This document shows, piece after piece, positions 44,903-56,600 of a stretch of DNA of 64,000 bases; position 1 is the first letter of the stretch; each line of letters opens with the position of its first letter. The DNA comes from Cryptomeria japonica (taxonomy: Eukaryota; Streptophyta; Pinopsida; Cupressales; Cupressaceae). The notes under the pieces were generated by a model, which worked only from the letters and a program-made list of their open reading frames with translations, was not told the DNA's origin and made no database searches. The position numbers and the translations under genes were made by a program. The stretch spans positions 409,136,889 to 409,200,888 of the forward strand of contig NC_081408.1 of the NCBI RefSeq assembly GCF_030272615.1, given 5' to 3'.

Positions 44903-45889
44903 TTTAGGATTAATTGTTGTGGTGATTTAAAAGTACTTGTGCTCTTTCATTGTGCAGGATTAGTGGTGTGTTTGAAATCTTTCTTGGTTGCAATGCTCTC
45001 GGCCTGAGTAAAGGGTTTAAGACCCAAGAAATGACTCCAACTTGAATTCCCATTGTGTTTTCTCAATGGACTTTGGGATTAAAGGAATTGAGTCTATGTA
45101 TAGTGTAAATACTCATTTTTGTGTCCTATAAGTTGCATTGGAGCAATTTACTATCATGTCTTAGGTGAGCTCTACCATAGCCCGGCTAGGGAACATGACT
45201 ACTATTTTCATTATTGCTTGCATGGATGATAAAATGTGATCAAGCCAAGTGATTGGCATGGAAGATGGTTGTCTAGAAGAGTCTCATTTTAAGTATGGAG
45301 GTGTGGCAGCATGTGGAGATCAGTAAACCCCATTGGAGAAATCTCATAAACCTTAAACCCTTGAAAAATGCCATTTTGGGGGTCGTACCTGTATGGATGT
45401 ATCAGACCATCTAACCTCCTGGATCTTAAATAATGTCCAAATAGGTATCCAGATCACAAAATATTTTAAGAGGTCCTTTGGAAATTTTTTGAGCAAATGA
45501 GCAAAAACCGTGAAGGCAGGGCTAAAAGGGGCTCATAAGGCTACTAGGCCTTGAAAATAGGAACTTATGAAAGTGATGAAGAAATGAAGGGAAACAAGAT
45601 ACAAAACCACATGGTAGGAGTTTTTAAACCATCTCAGACTCCTCCTAGTCCCCTACAAGTGAAGGTTAAAGAATTTGAGAACTTGATGGTTGAACTTACT
45701 CTAGTGAGTTCTAGCCTTGATCTTGAGTAACTAGAGCAACCTAGTTCGTAGAGTGTTTTCTAAAAGAGTTTAGGTGTTGGAATTGATTCAAGAGGAGAGA
45801 AGGGCATAAACAAACATGGAAGCCCACAATAATACCTCTTTCTAACCCACAAACCAAATTGCCACTCTTTTGTGAGAATCTCCCTATCA
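44903..45889 (+). repeat. Element C 3' LTR, right part
   Basis: Continues the LTR after element B and ends CCCTATCA. Contains 146 bases (45106-45251) absent from the 5' LTR. Confidence 0.93.
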
Positions 45890-45894
45890 AAAGA

Positions 45895-46468
45895 CGATGC
45901 CTCCCTATTATGAGGAACAATGAGCTCTTGAGCCGTTTTTAGATTACTACAGGTACTGGAATGGATTTGAATTTGCTGAGATTGTGATTTCCTGCGCATT
46001 ATATGGAAATTTCAGGCACTGATGATATGCTGATGGAATAGCTTGTATGTCATGTATCCATGGTCTTCCCAAAATTATGTTGTATGATAAGTCCAAGTTT
46101 GTAACATGGCATGTTGTGTCTTTCTGCAAGGGTCCCACTCTAATGGGTAATACCAAAATTTCTTTGGAGGAACGCTCTTCTTCATCATATGATTTGATTC
46201 TGATCTTTTTACGGGGATCAACTGCATCTTCAGAATAACCTAGAGCACGAACAAGACTTAATGAGCAAATAGTTAGGCCAACTTCCCCATCTATTAGGAC
46301 ACGTTTAACGTGCGTCTTATGAATGAGTAATTCAATATGCAAGGGAGCATTATGGGGATGTTGCAAGGACATGCCATCTTCTTTCATGAATGACAAGCAA
46401 TGAGAGGATGTGAGGTGTCCCAACATGGTTTGGAATTTATCTACATCAATATCTTTGGACACTGTCAT
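45895..46468 (-). pseudogene. pro: Element D protease region
   Basis: Continues the gag frame of D. Open 46468-45947, MTVSKDIDVDKFQTMLGHLT, HNAPLHIELLIHKTHVKRVL, IDGEVGLTICSL (catalytic Asp in the Tat context LIDG, here DGEVG instead of DGGAG), YNIILGRPWIHDIQAIPSAY. After one stop it reads LKTAQELIVPHNREASS and is cut at 45894 by element C. About 57 percent identical by eye to the protease of B, so D and B are related but distinct families. Confidence 0.85.
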
Positions 46469-48350
46469 ATCTACTAATGCTCTTTCTAGAATTTCTTTGT
46501 GTGCACGTGAAAGCCTTAAAAGTTATAAGACAGATATTGACGTGAGATTTTTCTATAGTTGATCCACTAGAATGTATTGTTTTGAAGTGGATGTCGTGTT
46601 AGTTATAGGACCCAACAAAACAACTTTGGATTTTCTTCTTGTGATAGCATGAGCAGGTTCTTGATGTTGTTTATCTTTAACCACAATCACATTTACTACA
46701 TTGTTATATGCATGAGCATAGTTCACCTTTGCTTTACCTTTACTATTATGCACTATTGATGATTCACCTTTCTCATAGTTAGGAAGTAGAGTTTTGAAAG
46801 TTGTGTGAGATTCATTTGCCGTATGTCCATCCATAGTTATCACTCCTTTATCAATCAAATCTTGGATGACATGTTTTAACCGTTGACAGTTATCAATTTG
46901 GTATCCTTTGTTTCGATGGAAATCACAATAATGGTTGTCGTTCCACCAAGAAGTTTTTACCTTGGGTTGAAATTTTCTTTCTTCTAGCAAGGTAATCAAC
47001 TTGTTTCCAAGAAGTGTCTTTAATGTTGACCCAAGTGGTTCACCAATGTTGGTAAATTTTCTGTGAAAGAAATTATTAAAAAATGATTTTTGTTTATTTT
47101 TATCTTGTTGAATCACTATTGTGTGATTTGATAAATTGAAAACTGGTTGCTTTGGTTTCACATTATTATTATCCACTATCCCATCATTGAAGATGCTTCG
47201 ATTTCTATTCCAAAACTTGGGCTTATCATTGATGTTATTAGTAGTAGTGTTGTTGGGAGGAGGATTAACTCCTTTGTTTATCTTCAGCTCTCCTTTCTTT
47301 ATCATAGCTTCCTCCATCCCAATTCCATTATCAATTATCTTTTGGAAACTTTGATGACATTGTATTTTTATGTTATAACTCATTTGTTCATCTATATTGT
47401 CAATGAATATGTCCATCTTTTCATATTCTGGCACCATGTGAGGATATGGTGCAGCTAATCGTCTCCACCTTTGTATAAATGTCATGAAAGGTTCTCTAGT
47501 ATTTTGCTTGGTGTTACACAAGTCTAGCATTGTGATCTCATGTTATATGTTGTATGCATATTGTGAAAAAAACTTGTCCACCAATTCTGCAAATGGTCTA
47601 ATTCCAGGAAGAAGTTTTGAAAACCATTCTACAGCCTTTCCAATTAAGATATTTGGAAATAACCTCATTAAGTATGTATCTTCAAGTGAAAATTCCATGC
47701 TCATCGTGTGAAATTATCTGATATGATATTGGGGATCTGTTCTTCCATTATATTTGTCATATCTAGGAGTTTCACAATTTGGAGGAAAAGGTCTCATGTT
47801 GAGACTTCTATCAAATGGATAAGGACAAACTTCCTAAAGTGAATACTTCTTAGTGGTTCCTCTTTGTATATCATGGATTTGTGTTTGGAGAGTTTGTATT
47901 TACTGCGAGAGAGCAAATAGAGGATCATCAATACGGTTTTTCCTTGTATCATTATGATCCCTTCTTGTATCATCATTAGGTTTTCGTGTGTATTCATTTG
48001 TTCTTCGTGCGTCCTCATGAATTCTTGTATCCTCAAGAATTTTTGTGTCACCCTTCTTGCGATTGAAAATTTCTTCATTTTTCTCATTGTCACCGCAAGT
48101 GTCACTTGGTCCCCCCCTTTGTCTTAAATTGTTCACGTTAAAATATTGGGGAAGTTTAACACCAAATTTTGCTAGCATTAAGAAGTATTTTTATTTTTTT
48201 GCCCTCCAATATTTTCTCCATGAATTTTTCAATTTAGGATCTTGCTTTATTTCTCTAATGTGTTGATCAATTATCTCTTCTTCTTGTATTTCATTTTTGT
48301 GTGTCATTTCCTTGTGATCTTCAGCCATTTCAAGTGTTTTTATTTCTATT
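46469..48350 (-). pseudogene. gag: Element D gag
   Basis: Minus strand. The N-terminal part is broken (open piece 48178-47900, MLAKFGVKLPQYFNVNNLRQ, then a very polar segment). Capsid-like part: EWFSKLLPGIRPFAELVDKF (frame-shifted, near 47610). The main open piece 47530-46553 includes FMTFIQRWRRLAAPYPHMVP, KPKFWNRNRSIFNDGIVDNN, the zinc-finger-like CDFHRNKGYQIDNCQRLK (about 46925) and LVDQL. Stops near 46552 and 46500, before protease. The layout matches the gag of B domain by domain. The true start is uncertain; about 48350 is a guess from alignment with B. Confidence 0.8.
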
Positions 48351-48869
48351 TCTTCGATCTTTCATCTATGAACCTTCGTTAAAACAGGCATACACGTGTT
48401 CTAAATGTTTTGCAAGGCTTAAATCTTCTATAATGTGTCTTAATAAGTGATCAATTGTTGAGGTACATATGATAGATTGATAAGACACAGAATGGTCATT
48501 CAAGTATTTGCCAGTTTGCAAGTTTTTCGATCTTAGTTTGGAGTACAAATTTTGTGATTTTTGATATGACCAAGTTCAATAGGAACGATATATCCTATGA
48601 TAGAGAACAAAGTTAATTTGATTAAGCATTGTAGTTTCATGATAAAGGATGATAGATCCTGATGATAAACTATGTTTGAATGATCAGATTATCAAGAAAA
48701 TGTGATGTCGCACTTTGAGATGTTAGATCTCGAACTTGTTGGAGATGAATACTTGAGAACCTTTAGCGTGTCTAGTCTTGAATCTATTTTGACAAAAGAT
48801 ATCTTGACTGAGTGACCCGAGAAAATGACCTAGTCTCTATGTTTGACTATTTGAGAAATGGGTTGTTTT

Positions 48870-49075
48870 TGTTTTCTGATTTTGGTGAAGTTTACCAGAA
48901 ATGCTAACAAAATGACCAGAAACGGTGACAAATGGACCAGAAACAATGGGGAATAGACCAGAAACGCTGCTACATTGACCAGAAACATTGACAAACTAAC
49001 TAGAAATGCCACTGAATAGGCCAGGAATGCTGCAAGACAGACCAAAAACACTGTTATGCAATGCAATGACTCTAA
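48870..49075 (-). repeat. 21-bp tandem array, block 1
   Basis: Nine or so units like accagaaacgctgctacattg. Being 21 bases long, the unit keeps frame, giving an apparent minus-strand heptad repeat with FLV at each start (ORF 49066-48830). Confidence 0.85.
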
Positions 49076-49234
49076 AGTTCAAAATAGTGATGTTAAGACT
49101 CAACAAATTTGGTGTTTGAACTTAGAAGATTTTTATTTTGACCCAACTTTTTTATTTTCGGACTTAGATGATTGATGTTTAGATGTAGCAAGTGAAACTA
49201 GGAGATCTAGTGTTAAAATATGAGCAATTTGACA

Positions 49235-49905
49235 TTCAACCCAAAAGACTTGTTGTTTAGAGCAAGAGAGATGACATTTAGACCAAGGGAGCTATTGCTT
49301 AGACCAAGAGAGCCAACATTTAGACCATAAACTCTGCTATTTAAACCAAGAGAGTTGACTTTTAGACTAGCAACTCTGTTGTTTAAACTAAGAGTGTTGT
49401 TGTTTAGACCAAGAGAGCTACTATTTAGATCAAGAACTCTGTTGTTTAGACCAAGAGAGTGGTTGTTTAGACCAAGGGAGCTACTGTTTGGATCGTGAGT
49501 GTTGTTGTTTAGACCAGAAACTCTGTTGTTTAGACCAAGAGGTCTGAAGTTTAAAATAATGATTTTGGAACTTAAACAATGGTTATTTTGACTTCAAGAG
49601 TTGATGTGTAGACTGAGAAAATTGATGTTTATACCTAGCAAGCTCAACCTTGGAGAGTTAGTGTTGAAATATGAGAAAGTTAACATTCATACCAAGAGAG
49701 CTGATGTTTGAACCGTGAGAGATACTATTTGGACCGTGAGTGCTACTTTTTGGACCAAGAGGGATTTTGTTTGGACTGAGAGAGCTACTATTTGGACCAT
49801 GAGAGCTACTGTTTGGACTGAAAGAGCGTCTGTTTGGACTGAAAGAGCGACTGTTTGGACTAAAAGAGCTACTGTTTGGACTATGAGAGCTAATCTACTA
49901 TGAAA
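49235..49905 (-). repeat. 21-bp tandem array, block 2
   Basis: About thirty diverged units like gagagctactgtttggacta and tagaccaagagagttgttgt. Open in places on both strands (49941-49687 and 49715-49903) only because the unit length is a multiple of three. Confidence 0.88.
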
Positions 49906-50989
49906 CTCATAAATTTGACAATTTGAAGTTTGAATTTGCATTTTTTGTTGTATTTCAATGGATGATATCTTGACCTAACTTACAAACACAGAACTCAGAT
50001 TGTATTTTTGTCCCAAAGGACACATAAAGTGTATGTTCAAGAAGAATTAAAGAAAGCCCAAGTTTTCACGAGTTTTGAACAATTGAAAACACATCATTCA
50101 ATCTATCCTAATGAGATTGGCTTCATTATTAGTTCTTAGCCCACACTTGGTACCATGTCAGCTCACACAACCTTGTCACCCCCTAAAGGGTGCCCATATT
50201 TTTGCCTTTGCAAGAGCTAGTGGACTCCTATTATGAGCCTAGCAATAAGGTCTCAAAAGGGGAGTTTGCACATATTCTCAAGAGGGACATATGGTGAGTA
50301 ATCTTAAGGAGATATTATTCCCCCTCCATGCACTAAGAATTTAATAATGTTCGGAGGTAAACTGGGTAGCTTCTAATTTCATTGGAACTAGTAAGGGATC
50401 TATTCGGCATGTCGAGGTATAAACTCAATTAAAAGATATCCTAGCCTTGAAAACCAAGGTTTGATATACCCGAAGGTATGAAGGAGATCTATTCATGAGA
50501 ACTGTTGTTGACTTGATTTCATCAAATCACGTTTATTTTATAGTGGAGTACTTGGCATTAGCCGTTCCCACTTGGGTCATTCCCCTCTCACCAGCCTTAA
50601 TGGCTTTGGCCTTATAGGCTCCTTGGGAGGGAAGACGCGCTAAAGATATGCACTATTGAAAATAAAAGATGACTCTAGCTTTCTGATCACCAAAGAAAGG
50701 TGAGAGCATACTCGCCTATCATAAAAAATAAATAAGACATGTTTGTTCATTTCCATTGTAATTAGTCTATGTGCCTAATTTATCAAAAGTAAGTTCAAAA
50801 TCCCACAGCTGTAAACAAAGTTAGTAGTTTATATTGTAATCTTTGACGACGAAATGGGTTATAACTCCAGTCTTTCACAACGAAATAAGTACCTGTAAAA
50901 TCAACAAACTGCAAATTAGGTTCAAGAATTTGACAGTCTAGAAGCAGAAATGGGAAATGCAGAATACAACAATAGAAAAACCAATGAAA

Positions 50990-51295
50990 AATTGAAAATG
51001 CTATCAAATGGACCAAGAACGCTATCCAATTAACCAAAAACGTTATTTTGAACACCAAGAATGTTGCCAAAGCAACTGAGAACACTGCTAAATGGACGAA
51101 GAACACTGCTAAATCGATCGAGAACATTGTTGAATAGACCAAAAATGGTAAGGTATAGACTGAAAACACTAAAGTATGGAATAAAATAAAAACAGAGTTG
51201 AGAAATCTCCCATAAAGGCCATTTAAGGTGTCGGGAAGCTACAATGGAGACCAAGAACGCAAATAGGGAGCCTGAGAGAGATAATATGCACACCA
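50990..51295 (-). repeat. 21-bp tandem array, block 3
   Basis: Units like accaagaacgctatccaatta and cgaagaacactgctaaatgg, related to block 1 and ending close to the primer site of D. Confidence 0.8.
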
Positions 51296-51360
51296 AAAGA
51301 GCTTATCAACTTGTCAATGAGATTTCCTACAAACAAACTTGTTAAAAATCAAAGGGGCTA

Positions 51361-51380
51361 GGCCCCATGATGGGCGCCAA
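51361..51380 (-). promoter_or_regulatory. Element D primer binding site
   Basis: Minus strand TTGGCGCCCATCATGGGGCC, four bases (TTAA) from the LTR. TTGGCGCC...GTGGGGC sites are typical of Tat elements. The tRNA was not identified. Confidence 0.75.
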
Positions 51381-51384
51381 TTAA

Positions 51385-52427
51385 TGTGATGCTTAAAAAT
51401 GTGGTTAAATGAAACAAGCATACGCATAGATGAGACAACATAATGAAATTACAAAGAAAATAGAAAGCTAAACAAATGCAAACCAAATACTTCTTTGAGA
51501 TTTCCCATGTTCCTCTATTCTTGAGGACCTTGAAGGTTGAAGAATTGGTGGCTCTCAACAGAGCAATGACCTCCAAAGTGGAAACTCAAGAGTTGAGTAG
51601 CTACTTCATGATTACACAAATGGTATGAAAAGCATGATTATTATGCATGATTAATCCAATATGCTAATTATAATAGATGATTGAAATGAAAATGCCTTGA
51701 GTAATGATGCTAAAACTATGAATGCAAGGGATCCTTATTACTCCAAAATGAGGGTATTTATAGGAATTCCAAGGCCAAAGTTGAGGTGGCGGGAATCGAT
51801 GGTCCATATTTGATTTGAAGATATCAAGGGTCAAGATTGAGGAAGTTGGAGAAGAGGTTGGAGGAAGAGACACTTGTCATCTCTGTGGTGACAAGTGTCA
51901 AGGAACCTTGTTCATGAGAGGGCAAGTGTCCAAGGGAGGAGACATGTGGCAAAAGTGCCATGTGTCTCAAGGGGAGAATATCCAACCCATAAGAGGTTAG
52001 GATAAAAGAGGTTAGGATGTGCAAGAGGGTAGGGTTAGTTAGACCCTAGGATTAGATAGAATGGGTTAGGTTAGGGGATGGTTAGGTTAGGTGGTTAAAA
52101 GTTAGGAGCCATGTGCTCATTTGAATTTACAAATTCAAATATTTAGAAAAAGATAATTAACTTCAACAAATCTTGATGTGATTTGTTTTAACTAATTATG
52201 AGATTAGAAGAATGATTTTAAATGGGGGGAGGATTAATTAATTTATATTAATTAATCAAAAGGGGAGATGAAATGAACTATGTAAATAAATCATGTATAT
52301 TTATTTACTAGTAGATGAATAGGGAAATTAATCAAATTGTTTGTGAGTTCAATTAAATGGGATGGGGCATTAATTAAAAAAATCAGTATTTAATTAATTA
52401 TCTTCAGACCATTTTTAAGTGTATACA
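51385..52427 (-). repeat. Element D 5' LTR
   Basis: 1043 bases; minus strand TGTATACACTTAAAAATGG ... GCATCACA (TG...CA). TATA box CTATAAATACC on the minus strand at 51763-51753. The next five plus bases, TTAAG (52428-52432), would be the target duplication; the partner is off-window. Confidence 0.8.
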
Positions 52428-53111
52428 TTAAGTAGGGGAAGATAATCCAAATCAAATCCTCATCCAAAGATCTAGATTTAGCCTATCTTGGTTGTTACCT
52501 TGCTTCATGGATTGCATCATTAATCCCTCCAACTCACCTAAACCTAATCTAAGGATCAAGGTGTCATCCAGATCCAAATCAATCTTGTCCCAATCCAAGG
52601 GCCAACCTCTCATCCAATACAATCACTTCAAATCAATCTAAATACAATCCAAAGTTGCTAAGTCCTAGTCCTCATCTTCATCCAGCATCATCTCATCACT
52701 TTTCTTGATCAAGTCACATTCATCCAATTGTAACTTGTCACCCTATTTTTATTATTTTGAGGATACCTGTATATGGTCTTGACTCATTCTCACAAAAGAA
52801 GAATGTTTTTTCCCAAAGAGATGAACTTCTCAATCTCAATCATCATAAAAGACCTTCTCAAACCCAAATCCAAAACCCAAACATCAGAGCTTGGTATTAG
52901 AAAATACTATGTAGTAGTTTAAGGATCACCCTATCAATCATGCCCATCCATCTCATGCATGCCTAAATGCTATCCAACTTCCACCTATTCATGTCTCCCA
53001 CCCCAGGCCAAGTTTACCAAGTCAATTCTAATTCATCTCACATCTCATATCCTCCCTTACCTTTGACAAGGGAAGTCCATCTTATTCCCCATCCATTTTT
53101 TTATATTATCC
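52428..53111 (+). mobile_element. Element G fragment, left part (base layer)
   Basis: Sequence into which both D and F inserted. C/T-rich with proline- and serine-rich translations (for example around 52990-53100). It continues after element F at 60916, as the target duplication TATCC (53107-53111) shows. No confident domain here. Confidence 0.5.
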
Positions 53112-54662
53112 TACTCTAGGGGTACTAGGAAATGTGTCTACTTCATTTTGATATGTGTCTACATCGTTTTAATTCATGGTTATGTTAGGAATAGAATGTG
53201 CAATGTGTGTGTTTGAAGGCCTATTGATTAGGTCTAGACAATGTAATAAGCCCTGAGGCTCCAAGGTGTGTCAACTTGGTCAAAGACCTTGTATGGGAAT
53301 TTTATATGTAATTTTGATGTTTAGGGGTCTTCAATGTCTGGTATGTTCATTATTGACCTTTTGTGTGAAGGCAATACTGAATTGTAGAAAGTTGACAAAA
53401 GTTGCAAAGTTGCATTGTTGTCTTAAGCAACTTTTCTTGCAAGATTTTGAAATATGGTTATCCCAACTGTTAGTTGGTTGATTGTATGCATTGGAGGTAG
53501 TTGGAGGAGTTACTTGGCATGATATAAGCCTAGAGGGATTATGCCTACTTTTTAGAGATGATATGGAATGAATTTCTTGTCTTCAAAGCAAACTGTTATT
53601 GTGATTTCCTGCATTCTTCTTGAATTTTCTATTCTTGCATAATTCCCTGTCAATGGTGGGCATGAATTAAAAATTTGGAAATTTGTAGAAGATGTTAAAC
53701 ATCCATTTTGATTTTATCTTTTGTCTTTAATCCTTTGGGTTTGGAATAAACAAAACTTTCTATCCCACTAGCCTGCCAAAACCCTCAAAACCAGGGTTTG
53801 GATGCAAACAGTGACACAAATCAACATCTCTCTATTGGATCAACCTGAAACCTAGGATGATGTTGATTTGAAATTTATAATATATGTTCATGGTGGTTTT
53901 GGAGGCAGGAAGTGTCATTTTCCTTTCCTAAAATGAATCCCTAGGCTTGACATTGCTCATGTGGCAAGCCCGTGTAGTAGGAAAAGAGGGTGGAAACCTT
54001 AAACAACAGATTGAAGGATGGTAAAAATTGGCATGAGAAGGACCCTTGGAAAGTGTTATCCTTTCTTTCCTTTGTGACTGGTGAAGCTTTTGAGAGCTTA
54101 AACCCCAATACCGGCTAGAAGAGGCTAAATAGGGTCAATAGGGTTTGACCATCCATACTCAAAACCCAGATGCAAAAGTTTGGAATCTTGTAGAATTCCC
54201 AAAAGGGTATTCAAATATAAAATTTATTCAGGGGGTTGTTCAGGTAGGTTGTGAGAGAAATCAAGAAAATTCCAAATGGAGGTCTAATTGCTTGTAGCCC
54301 TATTCCCTAGGTCCGAAAGGGGAAAAGATACAAAGGGATAGTAAGCACCCATATAAGGGGTCAAGATCAGACACATGTGTAAACACTCACATAGGTTAGT
54401 TTCCAATTTTTTTGTAAAGATCATGTTGCTTGGGGCTTGGGTTTGTTAGGTGTCCTTGGTTGAAGGGTTGGAACCTTAGGGGTAGGAGACTCCTTGTCAG
54501 TTGTGAGTTGTCCTGAGTGAAGAGATCCTTGGGAAGGATCTAGGGAAAGCTCTAGAAACCTTGAGAAGATTAAAGACATTGGCCCATTGGGTGATACCAA
54601 GTGGAGACCCTTTTTGAGTAAAAACCAAGAAATTGATATAACATCCCAAACCCTCTGCATCA
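53112..54662 (+). repeat. Element F 5' LTR
   Basis: Begins TACTCTAGGGG (TG changed to TA; the 3' copy has TGCTGTAGGGG) and ends CTCTGCATCA. Possible TATA box at 53520-53528 (GATATAAGCC). Confidence 0.9.
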
Positions 54663-54665
54663 TAT

Positions 54666-54677
54666 TGGTATCAGAGC
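54666..54677 (+). promoter_or_regulatory. Element F primer binding site
   Basis: TGGTATCAGAGC, three bases after the LTR, complementary to the plant initiator-Met tRNA 3' end. Confidence 0.88.
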
Positions 54678-54697
54678 TATACCAAGGGTGGAATAGT

Positions 54698-55936
54698 GTA
54701 TGTCAGACTCAGAATTTGGAGAAGAGGCTACTACAATGCCTCCTAAGGAAAATGAACCTAGAGGCCATCAAGAAGATGGTAGAGGAGTTGCTTGAAGAGA
54801 AACTCAAAGAGACCAGATAGTACAAGGGAAAGGACAAAACTTGTGTTGATGAATCAGAAGAGAAGAATGAGGAGCAGGAGGCTATCCCTCAGAATATGGC
54901 ACCTGATCAAAGGATGTTCTTAGATGCCCTGAAATCAGTAAACAAGGACAATGTGGAAAGTTTACCTATCTATAGCAGTAGCCTGAATGGGGAAGAGGTG
55001 CTTGAATGGATAGAGGCACTTTCTAACCACTTTGAGTACAAAGAGGTACCAGAGGAGAAAAGAGTGAGTTTGGCAAAGTATAGACTCAAGGGGTCTACCT
55101 TGTTGTGGTGGACAATGTTGTAGGAAGAAAGGGTGAACTTAGGGAAGATGAAGATATCCTCTTGGGAGAGGATGAAGAAAAAAATCAAAGACCAATTCCT
55201 ACCAATAGACTATGAGGTTTAGATGTATAAGAAGCTGCAAAATCTTAGACAAAGGGAGTTGGATGTGAATGCATATATTGAAGAATTTCACAAGCTAAGT
55301 CTTAGGTCCAAGAAGAAGCATGAAGAAGAGGCGGATAAGGTGGCTAGATACGTGAATGGGTTAAGGCAAAACATCCAAGATGATATCAACATCATGGCTC
55401 TAGACACTATACAAAAATGCTTCCAATTGGCATTGAGGGTGGAATATAAGATAAAGAGGAGAGGAGAAAAAAATAATAGAGGAAGAGGTGGCAGAAATTT
55501 CAGAGGTAGAGGAGGCTTTGGAGGAAGGAATACTCCTTTTAAAAATGGTTATTCTAACCAGCAAGAGTCCAATGGAGAGTTAAATAATAAGAAGGGAAGA
55601 TTTAGAGGAGGAATAAGACCTTTTGGTATGGGTAGGCAAGGAAACCAAGGCAGAGGACCTGGTGTTTTCATTGGTAAATGTTACAATTGCAACCAAGTGG
55701 GTCACACTATGAGTAGATGCCTGGAGAAAGCTTTTATCTCACATGGACCAAAAAGAAGGACTCAAATTGTGCAAGAAGATGATGGACAAAGTGTCAATCC
55801 ACCCATGGGAAATGCAGGACCCACCTTAGATGGAGAAAGCCTTATGCTAAGGAGAATGTTGTTGAAGGTACCCCAATGCAAAGAGCCCCCACAAAAAAAG
55901 TCACTCTTCAAAACTACTTTTAAGTCTCATGGTTAG
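54698..55936 (+). pseudogene. gag: Element F gag
   Basis: Start region around MSDSEFGEEATTMPPKENEP (54698), then a frameshift into the main frame. Capsid-like MAPDQRMFLDALKSVNKDNV, VLEWIEALSNHFEYKEVPEE (54896-55080), stops at 55121 and 55217, LRQRELDVNAYIEEFHKLSL (55223 on). Basic RG-rich segment (RGRGGRNFRGRGGFGGR, about 55480-55540) and one zinc knuckle CYNCNQVGHTMSRC (55679-55720; CX2CX4HX4C). TAG at 55934 ends the open part. The RG box plus one CCHC knuckle is usual for chromovirus gag and binds element RNA. Confidence 0.9.
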
Positions 55937-56600
55937 GTTTGCAAAGTGATTATTGATTTTGGATCCAAAGAGAATATTGTTGCTTTAGAAATGGTAGAGA
56001 AGTTAAAATTGAAAAGGTTACCACATGTGAGTTCTTATAGAGTGTCTTGGCTTAACAAGTGATGACATGTAGTAGTAGATGAACCAACTTGGGTATATTT
56101 TGAAATGGGGGACTATAAGGATAGGATCTTGTGTGATATCCTTCCTATGGATTCTTGTCACCTATTGTTAGGTCACCCTTGGCAGTATGATGTCAAAGCA
56201 TAGTATGATGGTGATAAAAATGTGTATGTCATTACCAAGAATGGTAGAGAGTTTAGGATGGATCCTTTACCTGATCAAGGGGAAGAGAAGATTGTTAGTC
56301 CACATGTCATGTTGCTTAGTGGAAAGGAGTTTTTGGAAGTCCTCAAACAAGAAGACATCCAAGGCTATGATTTAGTTTTACACCCAGAATATGAGTCCAA
56401 GCAAGGAAATGGTGAGAAAGGAGAGATTCCTAGTGAAGTGAAAACCATGTTAGATAGATATAAGGGAGTTGTGGCCAAAGACATCCCTCATAACTTGCCT
56501 CCCATTAGAGAAGTCAGTCATCAAATTGATCTAATCCCTGGAGTGACCTTGCCCAATAAAGTTGCCTACAAGATGACTCTTAGTTAGAATGAGGAGATAG
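55937..56600 (+). pseudogene. pro: Element F protease and linker
   Basis: Same frame as gag. The catalytic region reads VIIDFGSKENIVALEMVEKL (about 55950), where the usual DSG is altered to DFGS, then LPMDSCHLLLGHPWQYDVKA. An open linker (56222-56587) leads to RT. Several stops near 55934, 56060 and 56200. It would cleave the polyprotein if intact. Confidence 0.8.

Larger units (their letters stand above)
20290..45889 (+). mobile_element. Element C: chromovirus (Ty3/Gypsy), interrupted by element B in its 3' LTR
   Basis: Plus strand. 5' LTR 20290-21732, initiator-Met-type primer site 21736-21747, gag, RT-RNase H-integrase with chromodomain, polypurine tract 24817-24827, 3' LTR 24828-25435 continued at 44903-45889. 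Flanking bases are GAAGA on the left (20285-20289) and AAAGA on the right (45890-45894), a target duplication with one later change. Inserted in element D between protease and linker. Internal deletion removed the gag end, protease and RT start, so it is non-autonomous. Confidence 0.88.
48362..51360 (-). other. Element D 5' leader
   Basis: A 3 kb non-coding leader dominated by 21-base periodic arrays (48870-49075, 49235-49905, 50990-51295). It also contains a block shared with the B leader near 50570-50600. Confidence 0.6.
13115..52427 (-). mobile_element. Element D: Tat-lineage Ty3/Gypsy, interrupted by element C; 3' LTR off-window
   Basis: Minus-strand element in two visible pieces, 45890-52427 (5' LTR, leader, gag, protease) and 13115-20289 (pre-RT linker, RT, RNase H, archaeal-type RNase H, integrase, antisense PMD). 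The break between them is element C (20290-45889): the minus-strand sequence after the protease stops at 45890 and the downstream linker picks up at 20289. Dual RNase H domains, LIDGE protease wording and the antisense PMD gene place it in Tat. E1 interrupts the left part, so the 3' LTR is beyond position 1. Reassembled, the visible internal region is close to that of a full element, but every gene carries stops. Confidence 0.8.

Noticed and set aside
49687-49941. Heptad-repeat protein
   Set aside because: Open on both strands because the 21-bp unit is divisible by three; explained by tandem repeats.
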